Position numbers and translations under genes: made by a program
Shown: positions 18,672 through 28,456 of the stretch, piece after piece
How positions within the stretch are numbered: the first letter of the stretch is position 1
Layout: every line of letters starts with the position of its first letter
The notes under the pieces: model-generated
What the model was told of the DNA's origin: nothing
The model's input: only the letters and a program-made list of their open reading frames with translations
Databases searched by the model: none
Source: Alteromonadaceae bacterium Bs31
GTDB lineage: Bacteria > Pseudomonadota > Gammaproteobacteria > Pseudomonadales > Cellvibrionaceae
DNA length: 64,000 bases
Direction: 5' to 3'
Assembly: GCA_900177435.1 (NCBI GenBank)
Contig: FXAI01000002.1
Coordinates: 270,386-334,385 of the forward strand

Positions 18672-19841
18672 ATGATCGGCCACCTCGAACAAAAAATTCT
18701 ATTCCAGCACCTGCCTGGCGTCGGTGCCGCCACTTATTGGAAGCTGCTGGAAAGAGCCCCCAGCCTGAGCGCCGCTCTACAGGCCTCCCCTGATGATTTC
18801 TCCGATATCCTGCCAGAGGAAGCACGCCAGCAGATAAAAGAGTGGCAGCAATACGGAGATGAGCATGCGCTGGCAATACGTGCGCGCAGTGATATCGCCT
18901 GGGCTGAGCGTCACCGAGTAAGCATTCTCGATACCGACCACGAAAACTACCCCGAGTTACTCCGAGAGATAAAAAGACCGCCTCCCCTGCTCTATGTAGC
19001 GGGAGACCCGGTGCAACTATCTTTTCCGCAAGTAGCCGTTGTGGGAAGCCGCAACCCAACGCCATCCGGCAGGGGCGCTGCTTTTGAATTTAGCAAATTG
19101 TTGGCGTCTTCCGGTTTTACCATTACCAGTGGCCTCGCTCTGGGTGTTGATGCCGCCGCTCACCAGGGAGCTTTAAGCTGTCAGGGTAAAACCGTTGCGG
19201 TGCTAGGCACAGGCATAGATCAGGTTTACCCCCAGCGTAATAAACAAATAGCCGACCAGATCATAAGCGGTGGCGGCGCGCTGCTCAGTGAATTTCCCTT
19301 GGGCACCGCAGCTCAAGCGGCGAATTTCCCCCAGCGAAACCGCATAATAAGCGGTCTTAGTTACGGAACACTGGTGGTAGAAGCGGCCGTGCGCAGTGGC
19401 TCGCTAATTACCGCTCGGTATGCTTTACAGCAAAACCGCGAGCTATTTGCCATGCCTGGCTCCATTCATAACCCCCTGGCAAAAGGCTGCCATGCACTCA
19501 TTAAAGATGGCGCAAAGCTGGTAGAGAAAGCGGAAGATATTGTAGAAGAGCTTAAGGGCTTCCTCGATATGAAGTGGCAGCAGCTTAGCCTCACCAACAT
19601 ACCGGATACCCGCCAGATCGCTTCCGAGATTGTCGCCAATGAGCAGGAAGAAGTGGTCTTGGCGCAACTAGGCTACGATGTCACGCCTATCGATGTGCTG
19701 GCAGAGCGCACCAAACTGCCCATTGGCGATGTTATGGCTTGTTTGCTCACGCTCGAGCTGAAAGGCCTGGTGGCCAATATCGGCACAGGTTACATGCGTA
19801 TCAAACTGGGGGATATTACTGCCGCCGGGCTTGTCCTTTGA
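18672..19841 (+). CDS. dprA: DNA-processing protein DprA (Smf)
   Basis: A 389-residue cytosolic protein that binds incoming single-stranded DNA and loads RecA during natural transformation. It has an N-terminal helix-hairpin region (LPGVGAATYWKLLERAPSL), the Rossmann-like core with VAVVGSRNPTPSGRGAAFEF, TSGLALGVDAAAHQGAL, FPQRNRIISGLS and EAAVRSGSLITARYAL, and a C-terminal winged-helix domain (VTPIDVLAERTKLPIGDVMA). AAGGGA lies just before the start. A terminator hairpin follows at 19905-19939. Confidence 0.96.
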   Translation: MIGHLEQKILFQHLPGVGAATYWKLLERAPSLSAALQASPDDFSDILPEEARQQIKEWQQYGDEHALAIRARSDIAWAERHRVSILDTDHENYPELLREIKRPPPLLYVAGDPVQLSFPQVAVVGSRNPTPSGRGAAFEFSKLLASSGFTITSGLALGVDAAAHQGALSCQGKTVAVLGTGIDQVYPQRNKQIADQIISGGGALLSEFPLGTAAQAANFPQRNRIISGLSYGTLVVEAAVRSGSLITARYALQQNRELFAMPGSIHNPLAKGCHALIKDGAKLVEKAEDIVEELKGFLDMKWQQLSLTNIPDTRQIASEIVANEQEEVVLAQLGYDVTPIDVLAERTKLPIGDVMACLLTLELKGLVANIGTGYMRIKLGDITAAGLVL

Positions 19842-19904
19842 GTGTATTTGCAGTATTTTTCGCCGCTCTATCCTGAATTCCATCACGTTAATATACATTT
19901 TTAA

Positions 19905-19939
19905 CAGGCTGCCCACTGGTAGCCTGCTTTGCTTTTTTT
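19905..19939 (+). terminator. Rho-independent terminator after dprA
   Basis: CAGGCTGCC-CACT-GGTAGCCTG forms a 9-pair stem with one G-T pair, followed by CTTTGCTTTTTTTG. It ends just before the purE ribosome site, so it separates dprA from purE transcription or attenuates read-through. Confidence 0.75.
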
Positions 19940-19951
19940 GGAGAACTGTCT

Positions 19952-20458
19952 ATGAGCAAACCTTTTGTTGCCATTTTAATGGGGTCTGATTCCGATCTGC
20001 CTGTTATGGAAGGATCATTCGACGTACTGAGCAAGCTCGGTATCGCATATGAAGCCAAAGTGACCTCGGCCCACCGCACACCCAAGGCCACACACGACTA
20101 TGTTGTAGATGCAGACAAGCGCGGCTGTGCGGCATTTATATGCGCTGCGGGCATGGCTGCTCATCTGGCCGGTGCTGTTTCAGCGACTACCCTCAAGCCG
20201 GTCATCGGCGTGCCGATTAACGGCTCTCTAGATGGCCTGGATGCGCTCCTGTCCACCGTGCAAATGCCGGGCGGCATTCCAGTTGCCACGGTAGCTATTG
20301 GCAAAGCCGGTGCCAAGAATGCTGCGTACCTGGCGGCTCAGATTATAGGTGTTGCCGATGCCGAGATGCATCAGACTCTGATCGCAGAGCGAGCAGAGAA
20401 CGCAAAAGCGGTGCAGGCGAAAGACGCCGCTCTACAGGAAAAACTTAAAAACCGCTAA
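19952..20458 (+). CDS. purE: N5-carboxyaminoimidazole ribonucleotide mutase, class I
   Basis: A 168-residue purine biosynthesis enzyme that converts N5-CAIR to CAIR. Motifs: [11 protein letters not shown] (phosphate-binding loop), [14 protein letters not shown] with the catalytic His, [14 protein letters not shown] and [25 protein letters not shown] lies 7 bases before the ATG. In many Proteobacteria purK follows directly; here tsaC follows after 5 bases and no purK is in the window, so the ATP-dependent partner must be encoded elsewhere. Confidence 0.97.
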   Translation: MSKPFVAILMGSDSDLPVMEGSFDVLSKLGIAYEAKVTSAHRTPKATHDYVVDADKRGCAAFICAAGMAAHLAGAVSATTLKPVIGVPINGSLDGLDALLSTVQMPGGIPVATVAIGKAGAKNAAYLAAQIIGVADAEMHQTLIAERAENAKAVQAKDAALQEKLKNR

Positions 20459-20463
20459 TACCC

Positions 20464-21027
20464 ATGGATGAATATTTAAAGCATCCGGCATCGGCAACCT
20501 GCGTTGAAGCGCTTAACAGGGGCGAAGTGATTGCTTACCCCACCGAAGCTGTGTGGGGTTTGGGTTGCGACCCGTTTAACTCACACGCGGTGGAAAAAAT
20601 ACTGACTCTAAAAAAGCGCAGCGCGGAAAAGGGGCTAATTTTGGTGGCCGCCACAATTAGCCAGTTTCACTTCATCTTAGATGGCATGCCCGCGAAGCAC
20701 TACGCGCAGCTCGAGCAAAGCTGGCCAGGGCCGCATACCTGGCTGGTACCTCACCATGACCGGGTCGAGCGGATTGTCAGCGGTAGCCATGATACTATTG
20801 CCTTGCGCGTAAGTGCTCACCCGGTGGTAAAGGCCCTATGTGAGCTTTACGGTGGCCCGATAGTATCCACCTCAGCAAATCCTCAGGCACTTCCTGCCGC
20901 GCGCAGCCTGCAACAAGCGCAGCGCTATTTCGGTGATGAAGTGTTTTATAGTGCAGGCAGTGTGGGCGAAAATGCGCGACCTTCACTTATTAAAGATTTG
21001 CTCACGGGCCAAATAATTAGAGCCTAA
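20464..21027 (+). CDS. tsaC: Threonylcarbamoyl-AMP synthase (YrdC/RimN type)
   Basis: A 187-residue enzyme that makes threonylcarbamoyl-AMP from threonine, bicarbonate and ATP for the t6A modification of tRNA position 37. Seen motifs: GEVIAYPTEAVWGLGCDPFN, ILTLKKRSAEKGLILVAA (KxR-type region), WPGPHTWLVP, ALRVSAHP and PIVSTSANPQ. Length matches E. coli TsaC (190), without the long SUA5 extension. It sits between purE (5-base gap) and hemF (27-base gap). Confidence 0.95.
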   Translation: MDEYLKHPASATCVEALNRGEVIAYPTEAVWGLGCDPFNSHAVEKILTLKKRSAEKGLILVAATISQFHFILDGMPAKHYAQLEQSWPGPHTWLVPHHDRVERIVSGSHDTIALRVSAHPVVKALCELYGGPIVSTSANPQALPAARSLQQAQRYFGDEVFYSAGSVGENARPSLIKDLLTGQIIRA

Positions 21028-22784
<1,757 letters not shown>

Positions 22785-22787
22785 CGT

Positions 22788-24065
22788 ATGTTAGGGAAAG
22801 TAAGGTTACTGGTAACAGTGTTGCTTGCTTTCTCCGCTGGCTGGTTAGCCCGAAGCCTTAGCTCTCCCGAGCTGCCGCCAGAGCAGAGCGTAGCCAGCCA
22901 AAACGCTGCAAGGCCAGCTCAACACACTCAGCAGCAAAATAGTGCGCAAACTGTCGAGCCGCTTATTCAGTTTGAATTTCCCGAGTACCAGGCTCCTTCC
23001 GACTCGGAACAAACAGAAACGTCAGAAGAAAACACCGCAGAACCGGACTACCTCAGCCAGTTTAAAAGCCTGCTCATCGCAGGCGAACCCACCCCCGCTA
23101 TTCATCTCTTCAGCGAACGGCAGCCTCACTTTAAAAAGCGTGAAGAACAGCAATGGCGAAGCACATTCCTGGGTTTTCTCAGCCAAAAGTTGAACGAGGG
23201 AGAAACAGAGCTTTTTCTGGAAGCTGTGGGCTACTGGTTGCAACTGCGTTACAGCGACGTGGATGTGCTGCTGATGCTGGCGCAGTACTACCGAGTAATG
23301 AACTACCACAGTGAAGCCTTACAAACCTACTTGCAGGCTGGGGCCTACGCTTCCGGTCGCTTCAACAACACACGGGTAGATGAAAAACTGCTCAACTATA
23401 TTCATACCCACGACGCAGCCCTTTCCTCAGCAGGCGAGTGGTACGACCTGCTGTTGTTTTACGAACAGCTGGATCGGCTGGATATTAGCAACCCCACGCA
23501 GAATTTTCGTTATGCCGAACTATTGTTAATGCACGACGACGAAGCCACTGCTGGCATCATACTGGAAGAGCTGGGTGAAACCCCGGGCTGGGAAAAGCGC
23601 ATTGCCGATTTGCGTAAAACCTACAGTGAACAAGGCGAGTATCACGCCTCCCAATCCACCGCGCCCGGCTATCAATCATCAGTGGCAATGAAACCAATGG
23701 GCCACCACTACTTATTGGGAGTGGTGCTTAATGGCGGGCAGCAGCAGCCCAAACTTCTGTTGGACACCGGCGCTTCAATTACCATGTTAACCGAAGAAGC
23801 CTTTGGTCGACTGGTGGCCAGCTCGGGCTGGAAAGACCTTGGCTGGCGGCTTTTTAATACAGCCAACGGCATAGCCCGTGGTCGTCTCATGCAAGTGAAA
23901 GAACTGCAATTGGGCCAGTACGCCCTGCAAGATGTAAAAATTGCCGTGCAAGGTGCAGATCTGGGTGATGGCGTGGACGGCTTGCTGGGCATGAATGTAC
24001 TGAGCCGCTTTCATTTTAAAATAGACCAGGATGAGCACAAGTTATTGCTTACCCCCCGCAAATAA
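22788..24065 (+). CDS. Membrane-anchored retropepsin-like aspartic protease
   Basis: A 425-residue protein. An N-terminal hydrophobic anchor (LLVTVLLAFSAGWLA) is followed by a Gln/Glu/Pro-rich linker, a helical TPR-like middle (about 85-280) and a C-terminal single-lobe aspartic protease domain of clan AA. The active-site motif LLLDTGASITMLTEEAFG (near residue 325) and the flap/end motif DGVDGLLGMNVLSRF are intact. Such proteases act as dimers, probably in the periplasm; the substrate is unknown. GAGGG lies 7 bases before the ATG and aroE ends 3 bases earlier, so it is co-transcribed with hemF-aroE. Confidence 0.85.
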   Translation: MLGKVRLLVTVLLAFSAGWLARSLSSPELPPEQSVASQNAARPAQHTQQQNSAQTVEPLIQFEFPEYQAPSDSEQTETSEENTAEPDYLSQFKSLLIAGEPTPAIHLFSERQPHFKKREEQQWRSTFLGFLSQKLNEGETELFLEAVGYWLQLRYSDVDVLLMLAQYYRVMNYHSEALQTYLQAGAYASGRFNNTRVDEKLLNYIHTHDAALSSAGEWYDLLLFYEQLDRLDISNPTQNFRYAELLLMHDDEATAGIILEELGETPGWEKRIADLRKTYSEQGEYHASQSTAPGYQSSVAMKPMGHHYLLGVVLNGGQQQPKLLLDTGASITMLTEEAFGRLVASSGWKDLGWRLFNTANGIARGRLMQVKELQLGQYALQDVKIAVQGADLGDGVDGLLGMNVLSRFHFKIDQDEHKLLLTPRK

Positions 24066-24139
24066 GCCCAACACTATTCGGCTGCCAACATTAAAGGCGT
24101 ACACTGGCTTTATCACTTCCCTCAAACGCGGGGCGAATT

Positions 24140-24502
24140 ATGAAAAAAGTCAAAATCAACTTTATCACCGATATCATCGCCTTTATCTGCTTTGTTTTCC
24201 TGCTATCCACCGGCGTAATAATGAAATACCAACTGCCACCACGTAGCGGTGGCTGGCTGAATATCTGGGGTTTGAACCGCCACGACTGGGGGGATATTCA
24301 TTTTTACTTGGCGATGGTGTTCCTCTCGGTAATTGCCTTTCACCTGATAATGCACTGGAAGTGGATTGTATCGCTGGTGGCGGGTAAAACTGCTTCGTAT
24401 TCTTTAGGTGAGGAAAACCGTAGGCGAGTGCTAATTGGCGTAGCAGCGCTTCTGGCATTATTAGCATTGGCGCTTGCGCCTATTGTTTCGTTTTATATTT
24501 AA
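24140..24502 (+). CDS. DUF4405-type small membrane protein
   Basis: A 120-residue protein with three predicted membrane helices (about 10-28, 52-72, 95-117). The histidines in RHDWGDIHFYLAMVFL and AFHLIMHWKWIV sit as in DUF4405 proteins, where they could bind heme b as in the cytochrome b561-like folds. It stands 74 bases behind the protease gene and converges with znuB. Function unknown. Confidence 0.7.
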   Translation: MKKVKINFITDIIAFICFVFLLSTGVIMKYQLPPRSGGWLNIWGLNRHDWGDIHFYLAMVFLSVIAFHLIMHWKWIVSLVAGKTASYSLGEENRRRVLIGVAALLALLALALAPIVSFYI

Positions 24503-24523
24503 AAGATTTTTTTGGGTGGTTTG

Positions 24524-25315
24524 TTATTTTTTTATCAGCGAAGCCATAAAAACAAAAGCAGCTGTTAATACAACTGCCGGGCCGGCGGGAATATCAAAAA
24601 GTACGGAGCTAAATATACCGCCAATTACAGAGAGCACGCCTACCATTGAGGCAACTATCGCCATGGCTTCTGGTGAATGTGTTAAGCGTCTTGCTGCTGC
24701 AGCGGGAATAATTAGCAGTGCTGTAATCAGTAAAACGCCCACTAACTTCATAGAAATGGCGACTACCGTTGCCATTAACACCATTAGCAACAGGCGCAGC
24801 TTTTCAACGCTGTAGCCCTCTACCCGGGCAAGGTCTTCATCAATTGCCGCCATTACCAGGGGCCGCCAGCAATAGGCGAGTACCGCCAGACACGCCGCCC
24901 CTGCCAAATAAATAACGGCAATATCGGCGTAGCCTACGGTGAGTAAATCGCCAAACAAATAGCCAAATAAATTAATGCGCTTTGCCGACAGCAGGCTTAC
25001 GCAAACCAAACCCAGTGCCAGCGCACTGTGGGAGAGAATGCCGAGCAAGGTATCGGAGGCAAGTGGTGAGCGGTTTTGCAGTTGCCACAGGGCGAGGCTG
25101 ATAAATACCCCGGCAAGCATCATGGAAACGGTGAGGTTCCAGTCTGCAATTACACCCAGAGCAACGCCAAGCAGTGCGGAGTGGGCCAGGGTATCGCCAA
25201 AATAGGCCATGCGTCGCCATACTACAAAAGCGCCTAGCGGGCCTGCTACCAGTGCGATGCCTATGCCGGCCAGCAGTGGAAGGAGTAACAGTTGAAGCAA
25301 GTCGAAATCAATCAT
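24524..25315 (-). CDS. znuB: Zinc ABC transporter permease ZnuB
   Basis: A 263-residue polytopic inner-membrane protein of the ABC-3 family. Typical segments: GPLGAFVVWRRMAYFGDTLA with HSALLGVALG after it, LASDTLLGILSHSALALG, LLMVLMATVVAISMKLVGVL and LLIIPAAAARRLTHSPEAM. It overlaps znuC by 8 bases and ends the zur-znuC-znuB operon. Together with ZnuC and ZnuA it imports Zn2+. Confidence 0.96.
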   Translation of the reverse strand: MIDFDLLQLLLLPLLAGIGIALVAGPLGAFVVWRRMAYFGDTLAHSALLGVALGVIADWNLTVSMMLAGVFISLALWQLQNRSPLASDTLLGILSHSALALGLVCVSLLSAKRINLFGYLFGDLLTVGYADIAVIYLAGAACLAVLAYCWRPLVMAAIDEDLARVEGYSVEKLRLLLMVLMATVVAISMKLVGVLLITALLIIPAAAARRLTHSPEAMAIVASMVGVLSVIGGIFSSVLFDIPAGPAVVLTAAFVFMASLIKK

Positions 25316-26063
25316 GACTACAAGCGCTGTGATCTGCGTTGAGAATGTTGCCGTGTAAATCGTGCTGATGGTCGTGATGATGGGTATACACTGCGAGATC
25401 TTCCGCGACGGCCCCCCCGAACAAGCGCAGATATTCCGGGTGGCGACTGACGCTCTCTGGCTCGCCGTGGCAACAGACGTGTTGATTGAGGCACAGTACG
25501 GAATCTGTTTGTGCCATCACTAAATGCAAATCGTGAGAGACCATGATAATAGCGCAGTTAAGCTGTTCGCGCAGGCTGGCGATGAGGCGGTAGAGCTTTG
25601 CTTGGCCGATTACGTCCACCCCTTGCAGGGGTTCGTCCAGTACCAGCAGTTGTGGTTTGCGCAGCACTGCTCTGGCCAGTAGTACCCGCTGTAATTCGCC
25701 CCCGCTTAAGCCATGAATCTGTTCTGTTGCAAGGTGCTTGATGTCGAATTGCTGAAATGTTGCCTGTACCTCCTGTTTACTTGCGCCGGTAAGTGCAAGA
25801 AAACGTTTCACGTTGAGGGGCATACCTCTATCGAGGTGAAGTTTTTGTGGCACGTAGCCTATGCGCAAATCCGCTTGTCGTTTTACTTGCCCGCTGTCCG
25901 GTTGGAGCAGGCCGATCATGATTTTTACCAGGGTACTTTTACCGGCGCCATTGGGCCCAATAATGGTACAGATCTCGGCCTCGCCAATGGAGAAATCGAT
26001 GGCGCTGAGTACGGTGCGCTGATTGAAGCTGAGGTTAACCTCTTGCAGGCTGAGCAGGCTCAT
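25308..26063 (-). CDS. znuC: Zinc ABC transporter ATPase ZnuC
   Basis: A 251-residue ABC ATPase that powers zinc import. Walker A is IIGPNGAGKSTLVKIM, the signature is LSGGELQRVLLARAVL and Walker B is LLVLDEPLQGVD; the switch His is in IIMVSHDLHLVM. The C-terminus has a His-rich tail (YTHHHDHQHDLHG) that may bind zinc, as in other ZnuC proteins. The ATG at 26063 overlaps the zur stop as ATGA, which argues for this start against an upstream one at 26081. Confidence 0.96.
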   Translation of the reverse strand: MSLLSLQEVNLSFNQRTVLSAIDFSIGEAEICTIIGPNGAGKSTLVKIMIGLLQPDSGQVKRQADLRIGYVPQKLHLDRGMPLNVKRFLALTGASKQEVQATFQQFDIKHLATEQIHGLSGGELQRVLLARAVLRKPQLLVLDEPLQGVDVIGQAKLYRLIASLREQLNCAIIMVSHDLHLVMAQTDSVLCLNQHVCCHGEPESVSRHPEYLRLFGGAVAEDLAVYTHHHDHQHDLHGNILNADHSACSHD

Positions 26064-26554
26064 AGGGAGGCGCCTTTGCACTTACTGCACAGGCCACAAA
26101 TTTCCAGCACTTTTTCTTTCACGGTAAAGCGGTTTTGCGAAGCGCTGAGGTTGATGGCTTGCTGAATGGAATTGCTCGGTACTTCTTCGGTAAAACCGCA
26201 GTTCAAACAAATAAAAAGCGCATCGCTGTGCTCGCGCTTTGGATGGCTGCAGCCCACAAAAGCGTTAAGCGAGTGTACTTTATGGATTAAGCCCTGCTCT
26301 AATAAGAAATCCAGCGCCCGGTAAACGGTTGGGGGGGCGACCCGCTTGCGCTCAGAATTCTGTTCCAGCAGGTCCATTAAGGCATAAGCACCTAGGGGGT
26401 TGTGTGATTGCCAAATAAGCTCAAATACCTGCCTGCGCAGCTTGGTAAGTCGCACGCCTTTGCTCTGGCACAGGCTTTCAGCCTGTCGTAAGGCAGCGTT
26501 AATGCAATCTGCGTGATTGTGCGCGCTGTCACTTATTTTTTCGGATGTATTCAC
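26060..26554 (-). CDS. zur: Zinc uptake regulator Zur (Fur family)
   Basis: A 164-residue Fur-family repressor with an N-terminal winged helix (VRLTKLRRQVFELIWQS, PPTVYRALDFLLEQGLIHKV) and a C-terminal metal/dimer domain with the two CxxC pairs of the structural zinc site (FICLNCGF and CGLCSKC) and HPKREHSD. It represses zinc uptake genes when zinc is sufficient. The frame opens at a TTG (26587) that would overlap the Zur operator; I prefer GTG 26554, which still leaves the whole winged helix. No good ribosome site precedes either. Confidence 0.93.
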   Translation of the reverse strand: MNTSEKISDSAHNHADCINAALRQAESLCQSKGVRLTKLRRQVFELIWQSHNPLGAYALMDLLEQNSERKRVAPPTVYRALDFLLEQGLIHKVHSLNAFVGCSHPKREHSDALFICLNCGFTEEVPSNSIQQAINLSASQNRFTVKEKVLEICGLCSKCKGASL

Positions 26555-26585
26555 AAGAAGGCGTCTATTTATGGGGTGCAGGGGC

Positions 26586-26610
26586 AATTATGTTATCATA
26601 TAACATAATT
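26586..26610. promoter_or_regulatory. Zur operator
   Basis: AATTATGTTAT-CAT-ATAACATAATT: two perfect 11-base arms around a 3-base centre, matching the known gammaproteobacterial Zur box core GTTATnnnATAAC. It lies in the divergent gap between zur-znuC-znuB and znuA, so one site can control both operons and make zur autoregulated. Confidence 0.9.
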
Positions 26611-26629
26611 TGATTCGTGACGGTATTCT

Positions 26630-27520
26630 ATGAAATTTGTTAAAACAGCGCTGCTTTTGGTGGTTTTCTGCACAGTAACCCCCTGCCTCTCTCAGGATCG
26701 CTTGAGTGTGCAAGATAAGCTGAGTGTGGTGAGTAGCATCAAGCCGCTGTCCTTGGTGGCGAGCGATTTAATACAGGGTGCCGGCTTGGAGAATTTCGTG
26801 AGTGTGCAGGTGCTGCTACCTGTAAACGTCTCGCCCCATCACTTTGCCCTGCGAGTATCTGATCAGGCCGCTGTAAGCAAAGCTGACCTGGTGCTTTGGA
26901 TAGGCCCGGAGCTGGAGGGATTTTTGGCGAAGGTGGCAAGCCGGGGCATCAAGCTTAGCTTGGCTGAGCAGCAAGGCATTCGCTGGCCAGCTGAAGTGAG
27001 TGATCACTCTCATCATCACGGCCGAGACCCTCACCTTTGGCTGAACCCAGAAAATGCTGTAGTACTGGCGAGCGTGCTAGCCGACTGGCTGAAAGAGCAG
27101 TTACCCGAGCATAGCGAACAGCTTGAAAAGGCCCAGGCCCGCTATCAGGAGGTGTTGTTGAGCTTGCTAGAAAATGCCAAAAGCCAGCTGCTAAACAGTA
27201 CTTCAAATCCGGGCCCTGCTGTCTATCACGATGGCTTTGGCCATCTGTTTCAGCCCTTGGGTATTAAGCAAGCCGCTGCAATAACGGAAGTCCCTGAGCA
27301 GCAATTGGGCCTACAGACTCTGATGAAGCTGAAAAAAGGGCCGAGGCCTGCTTGTTTGTTAGCCGATGCGGCTGAGCTGTCGTTGGCCCAGGGCTACGCT
27401 GAAAAGCTGGCTTGGCCTCTGCAGGCTGTGGATTTAATGGGTGCTCAAGCCACTAGCTACCCGGAATACTATCAAGGCTTGGTAGTGGCCCTTAAAGGCT
27501 GTTTGGAAAACAAAGAATAG
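26630..27520 (+). CDS. znuA: Zinc ABC transporter periplasmic binding protein ZnuA
   Basis: A 296-residue cluster A-I metal-binding protein with a signal peptide (LLLVVFCTVTPCLS). Zinc ligands are visible in NVSPHHFALRVSD, RDPHLWLNPENA and VYHDGFGHLFQPLG. The His-rich loop of ZnuA is short here (DHSHHHGRDPH). It captures Zn2+ in the periplasm for ZnuBC. The gene is divergent from zur across the Zur box. No strong ribosome site precedes the ATG. Confidence 0.94.
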   Translation: MKFVKTALLLVVFCTVTPCLSQDRLSVQDKLSVVSSIKPLSLVASDLIQGAGLENFVSVQVLLPVNVSPHHFALRVSDQAAVSKADLVLWIGPELEGFLAKVASRGIKLSLAEQQGIRWPAEVSDHSHHHGRDPHLWLNPENAVVLASVLADWLKEQLPEHSEQLEKAQARYQEVLLSLLENAKSQLLNSTSNPGPAVYHDGFGHLFQPLGIKQAAAITEVPEQQLGLQTLMKLKKGPRPACLLADAAELSLAQGYAEKLAWPLQAVDLMGAQATSYPEYYQGLVVALKGCLENKE

Positions 27521-27524
27521 AGGC

Positions 27525-27564
27525 AAAAAAAAGCCCCGCAGCAAAAGAAGGGGTGCTGCGGGGC
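27525..27564 (-). terminator. Rho-independent terminator (minus-strand polarity)
   Basis: The 11-pair stem GCCCCGCAGCA / TGCTGCGGGGC (27533-27543 and 27554-27564) has an A8 run on its left side, which reads as U8 on the minus strand. It should end the leftward transcript of the small exported protein gene and could also help to stop znuA. A second hairpin, GGGCCGC-AGA-GCGGCCC, lies at 27594-27610. Confidence 0.8.
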
Positions 27565-27676
27565 AAGTTAGCTGTTTTCAGCTAGGGGAGAATGGGCCGC
27601 AGAGCGGCCCGGGGAACATAAAGGCAGTCCAACAGTAACAACTAAGATAGGGCTCGAACCTCTGGCCCTAAAAACC

Positions 27677-27970
27677 TTAATACTGTAAAGACTGCGCAAC
27701 TCGCTGTTCGATCAATTCGTTTAACTTGGAATTGATGTCTGCGTTGATAGTGGCCATATGTTGATCCAGAATCTCTGCATCGGTTGAGTCAACAACCTCG
27801 AGAGGGACTACGCTGAATTCTGAACGCGATTCCCAGCTGCTGCTGGCGCCTATCTCCGCTAGCGCAACATCAAAACTTGATGCTGCACTGCTTGAATCAA
27901 GGGCACCAACCTCACCTGCAAATACACCATTCGAAATCAGAGCAACCAAAACAACTGCTAAGTATTTCAT
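27677..27970 (-). CDS. Small exported protein of unknown function
   Basis: A 97-residue protein with a clean signal peptide (MKYLAVVLVALISNGVFA) and a mature part of about 79 residues rich in Ser, Ala, Asp and Glu (LDSSSAASSFDVALAEIG), ending in a helical stretch (DQHMATINADINSKLNELI). AAAGGAG stands 8 bases before the ATG at 27970. An in-frame upstream start at 28060 is rejected because it would bury the signal peptide. It is divergent from the OmpA-family gene and has its own terminator. No family recognised. Confidence 0.7.
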   Translation of the reverse strand: MKYLAVVLVALISNGVFAGEVGALDSSSAASSFDVALAEIGASSSWESRSEFSVVPLEVVDSTDAEILDQHMATINADINSKLNELIEQRVAQSLQY

Positions 27971-28061
27971 CGAATAAACTCCTTTAGTGACTAGGTTGAT
28001 ACCGAATGCCGGAGGATCTCTCTCGGCTTCCGACAGGGGTTTCGTTACCCTGTGATTCACA

Positions 28062-28080
28062 GTGTAACCATGGGTAACAC
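28062..28080. promoter_or_regulatory. Candidate regulator site, copy 1
   Basis: GTGTAACC-ATG-GGTAACAC. The halves are imperfectly inverted (one mismatch) and the same halves recur 224 bases downstream, suggesting a specific DNA-binding protein. The regulator is unknown. Confidence 0.4.
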
Positions 28081-28285
28081 ATTTGGCAAATGGTATTTTT
28101 GTTACATGGCTTTGTTACACGAATATGGGAAGTATTCTTATTTGCTGGAAAGGCATATTTGGGTCTTTTTGTGTGATATGGCGCCATACCTGGTAGTTAA
28201 TCGCGTTTTTTATAACCTTTTTAGTTTTTTTATATAAAATAACGGTATAAGCACCCTTGCTTAGATCAATCTCTAATCACTCGAT

Positions 28286-28305
28286 GTGTAACCAGTCGGT
28301 AACAC
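28286..28305. promoter_or_regulatory. Candidate regulator site, copy 2
   Basis: GTGTAACC-AGTC-GGTAACAC, the same half-sites as at 28062-28080 with a 4-base instead of a 3-base centre. It lies about 150 bases before the OmpA-family start. Confidence 0.4.
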
Positions 28306-28456
28306 TATTGTGACTTGGCGCTCACTTTGTACCAGAGGGAGTCGCCATTTTTTGGCGCAAAAAACAGAGCATAGGTTTTGCTGCAGGCGCTAAAATGCCA
28401 ACGTTTGCCGTTCGGCACTCTTCTTACCATTACTAGCCTTTCAACAGGAGTGAACA

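Larger units (their letters stand above)
27971..28456. other. Divergent intergenic region with repeated GTAAC motifs
   Basis: A 486-base A+T-rich gap between the small exported protein and the OmpA-family gene. It contains repeated GTTAC/GTAAC words, including two near-identical elements GTGTAACC-(3 or 4)-GGTAACAC at 28062-28080 and 28286-28305. No convincing coding frame. Confidence 0.6.

Noticed and set aside
18580-19065. Leftward 161-codon frame
   Set aside because: It lies mostly antisense to dprA, whose frame has all family motifs.
28052-28237. Rightward 61-codon frame in the OmpA-side gap
   Set aside because: It covers the GTAAC motif region, has no ribosome site and no similarity to known families that I can see.
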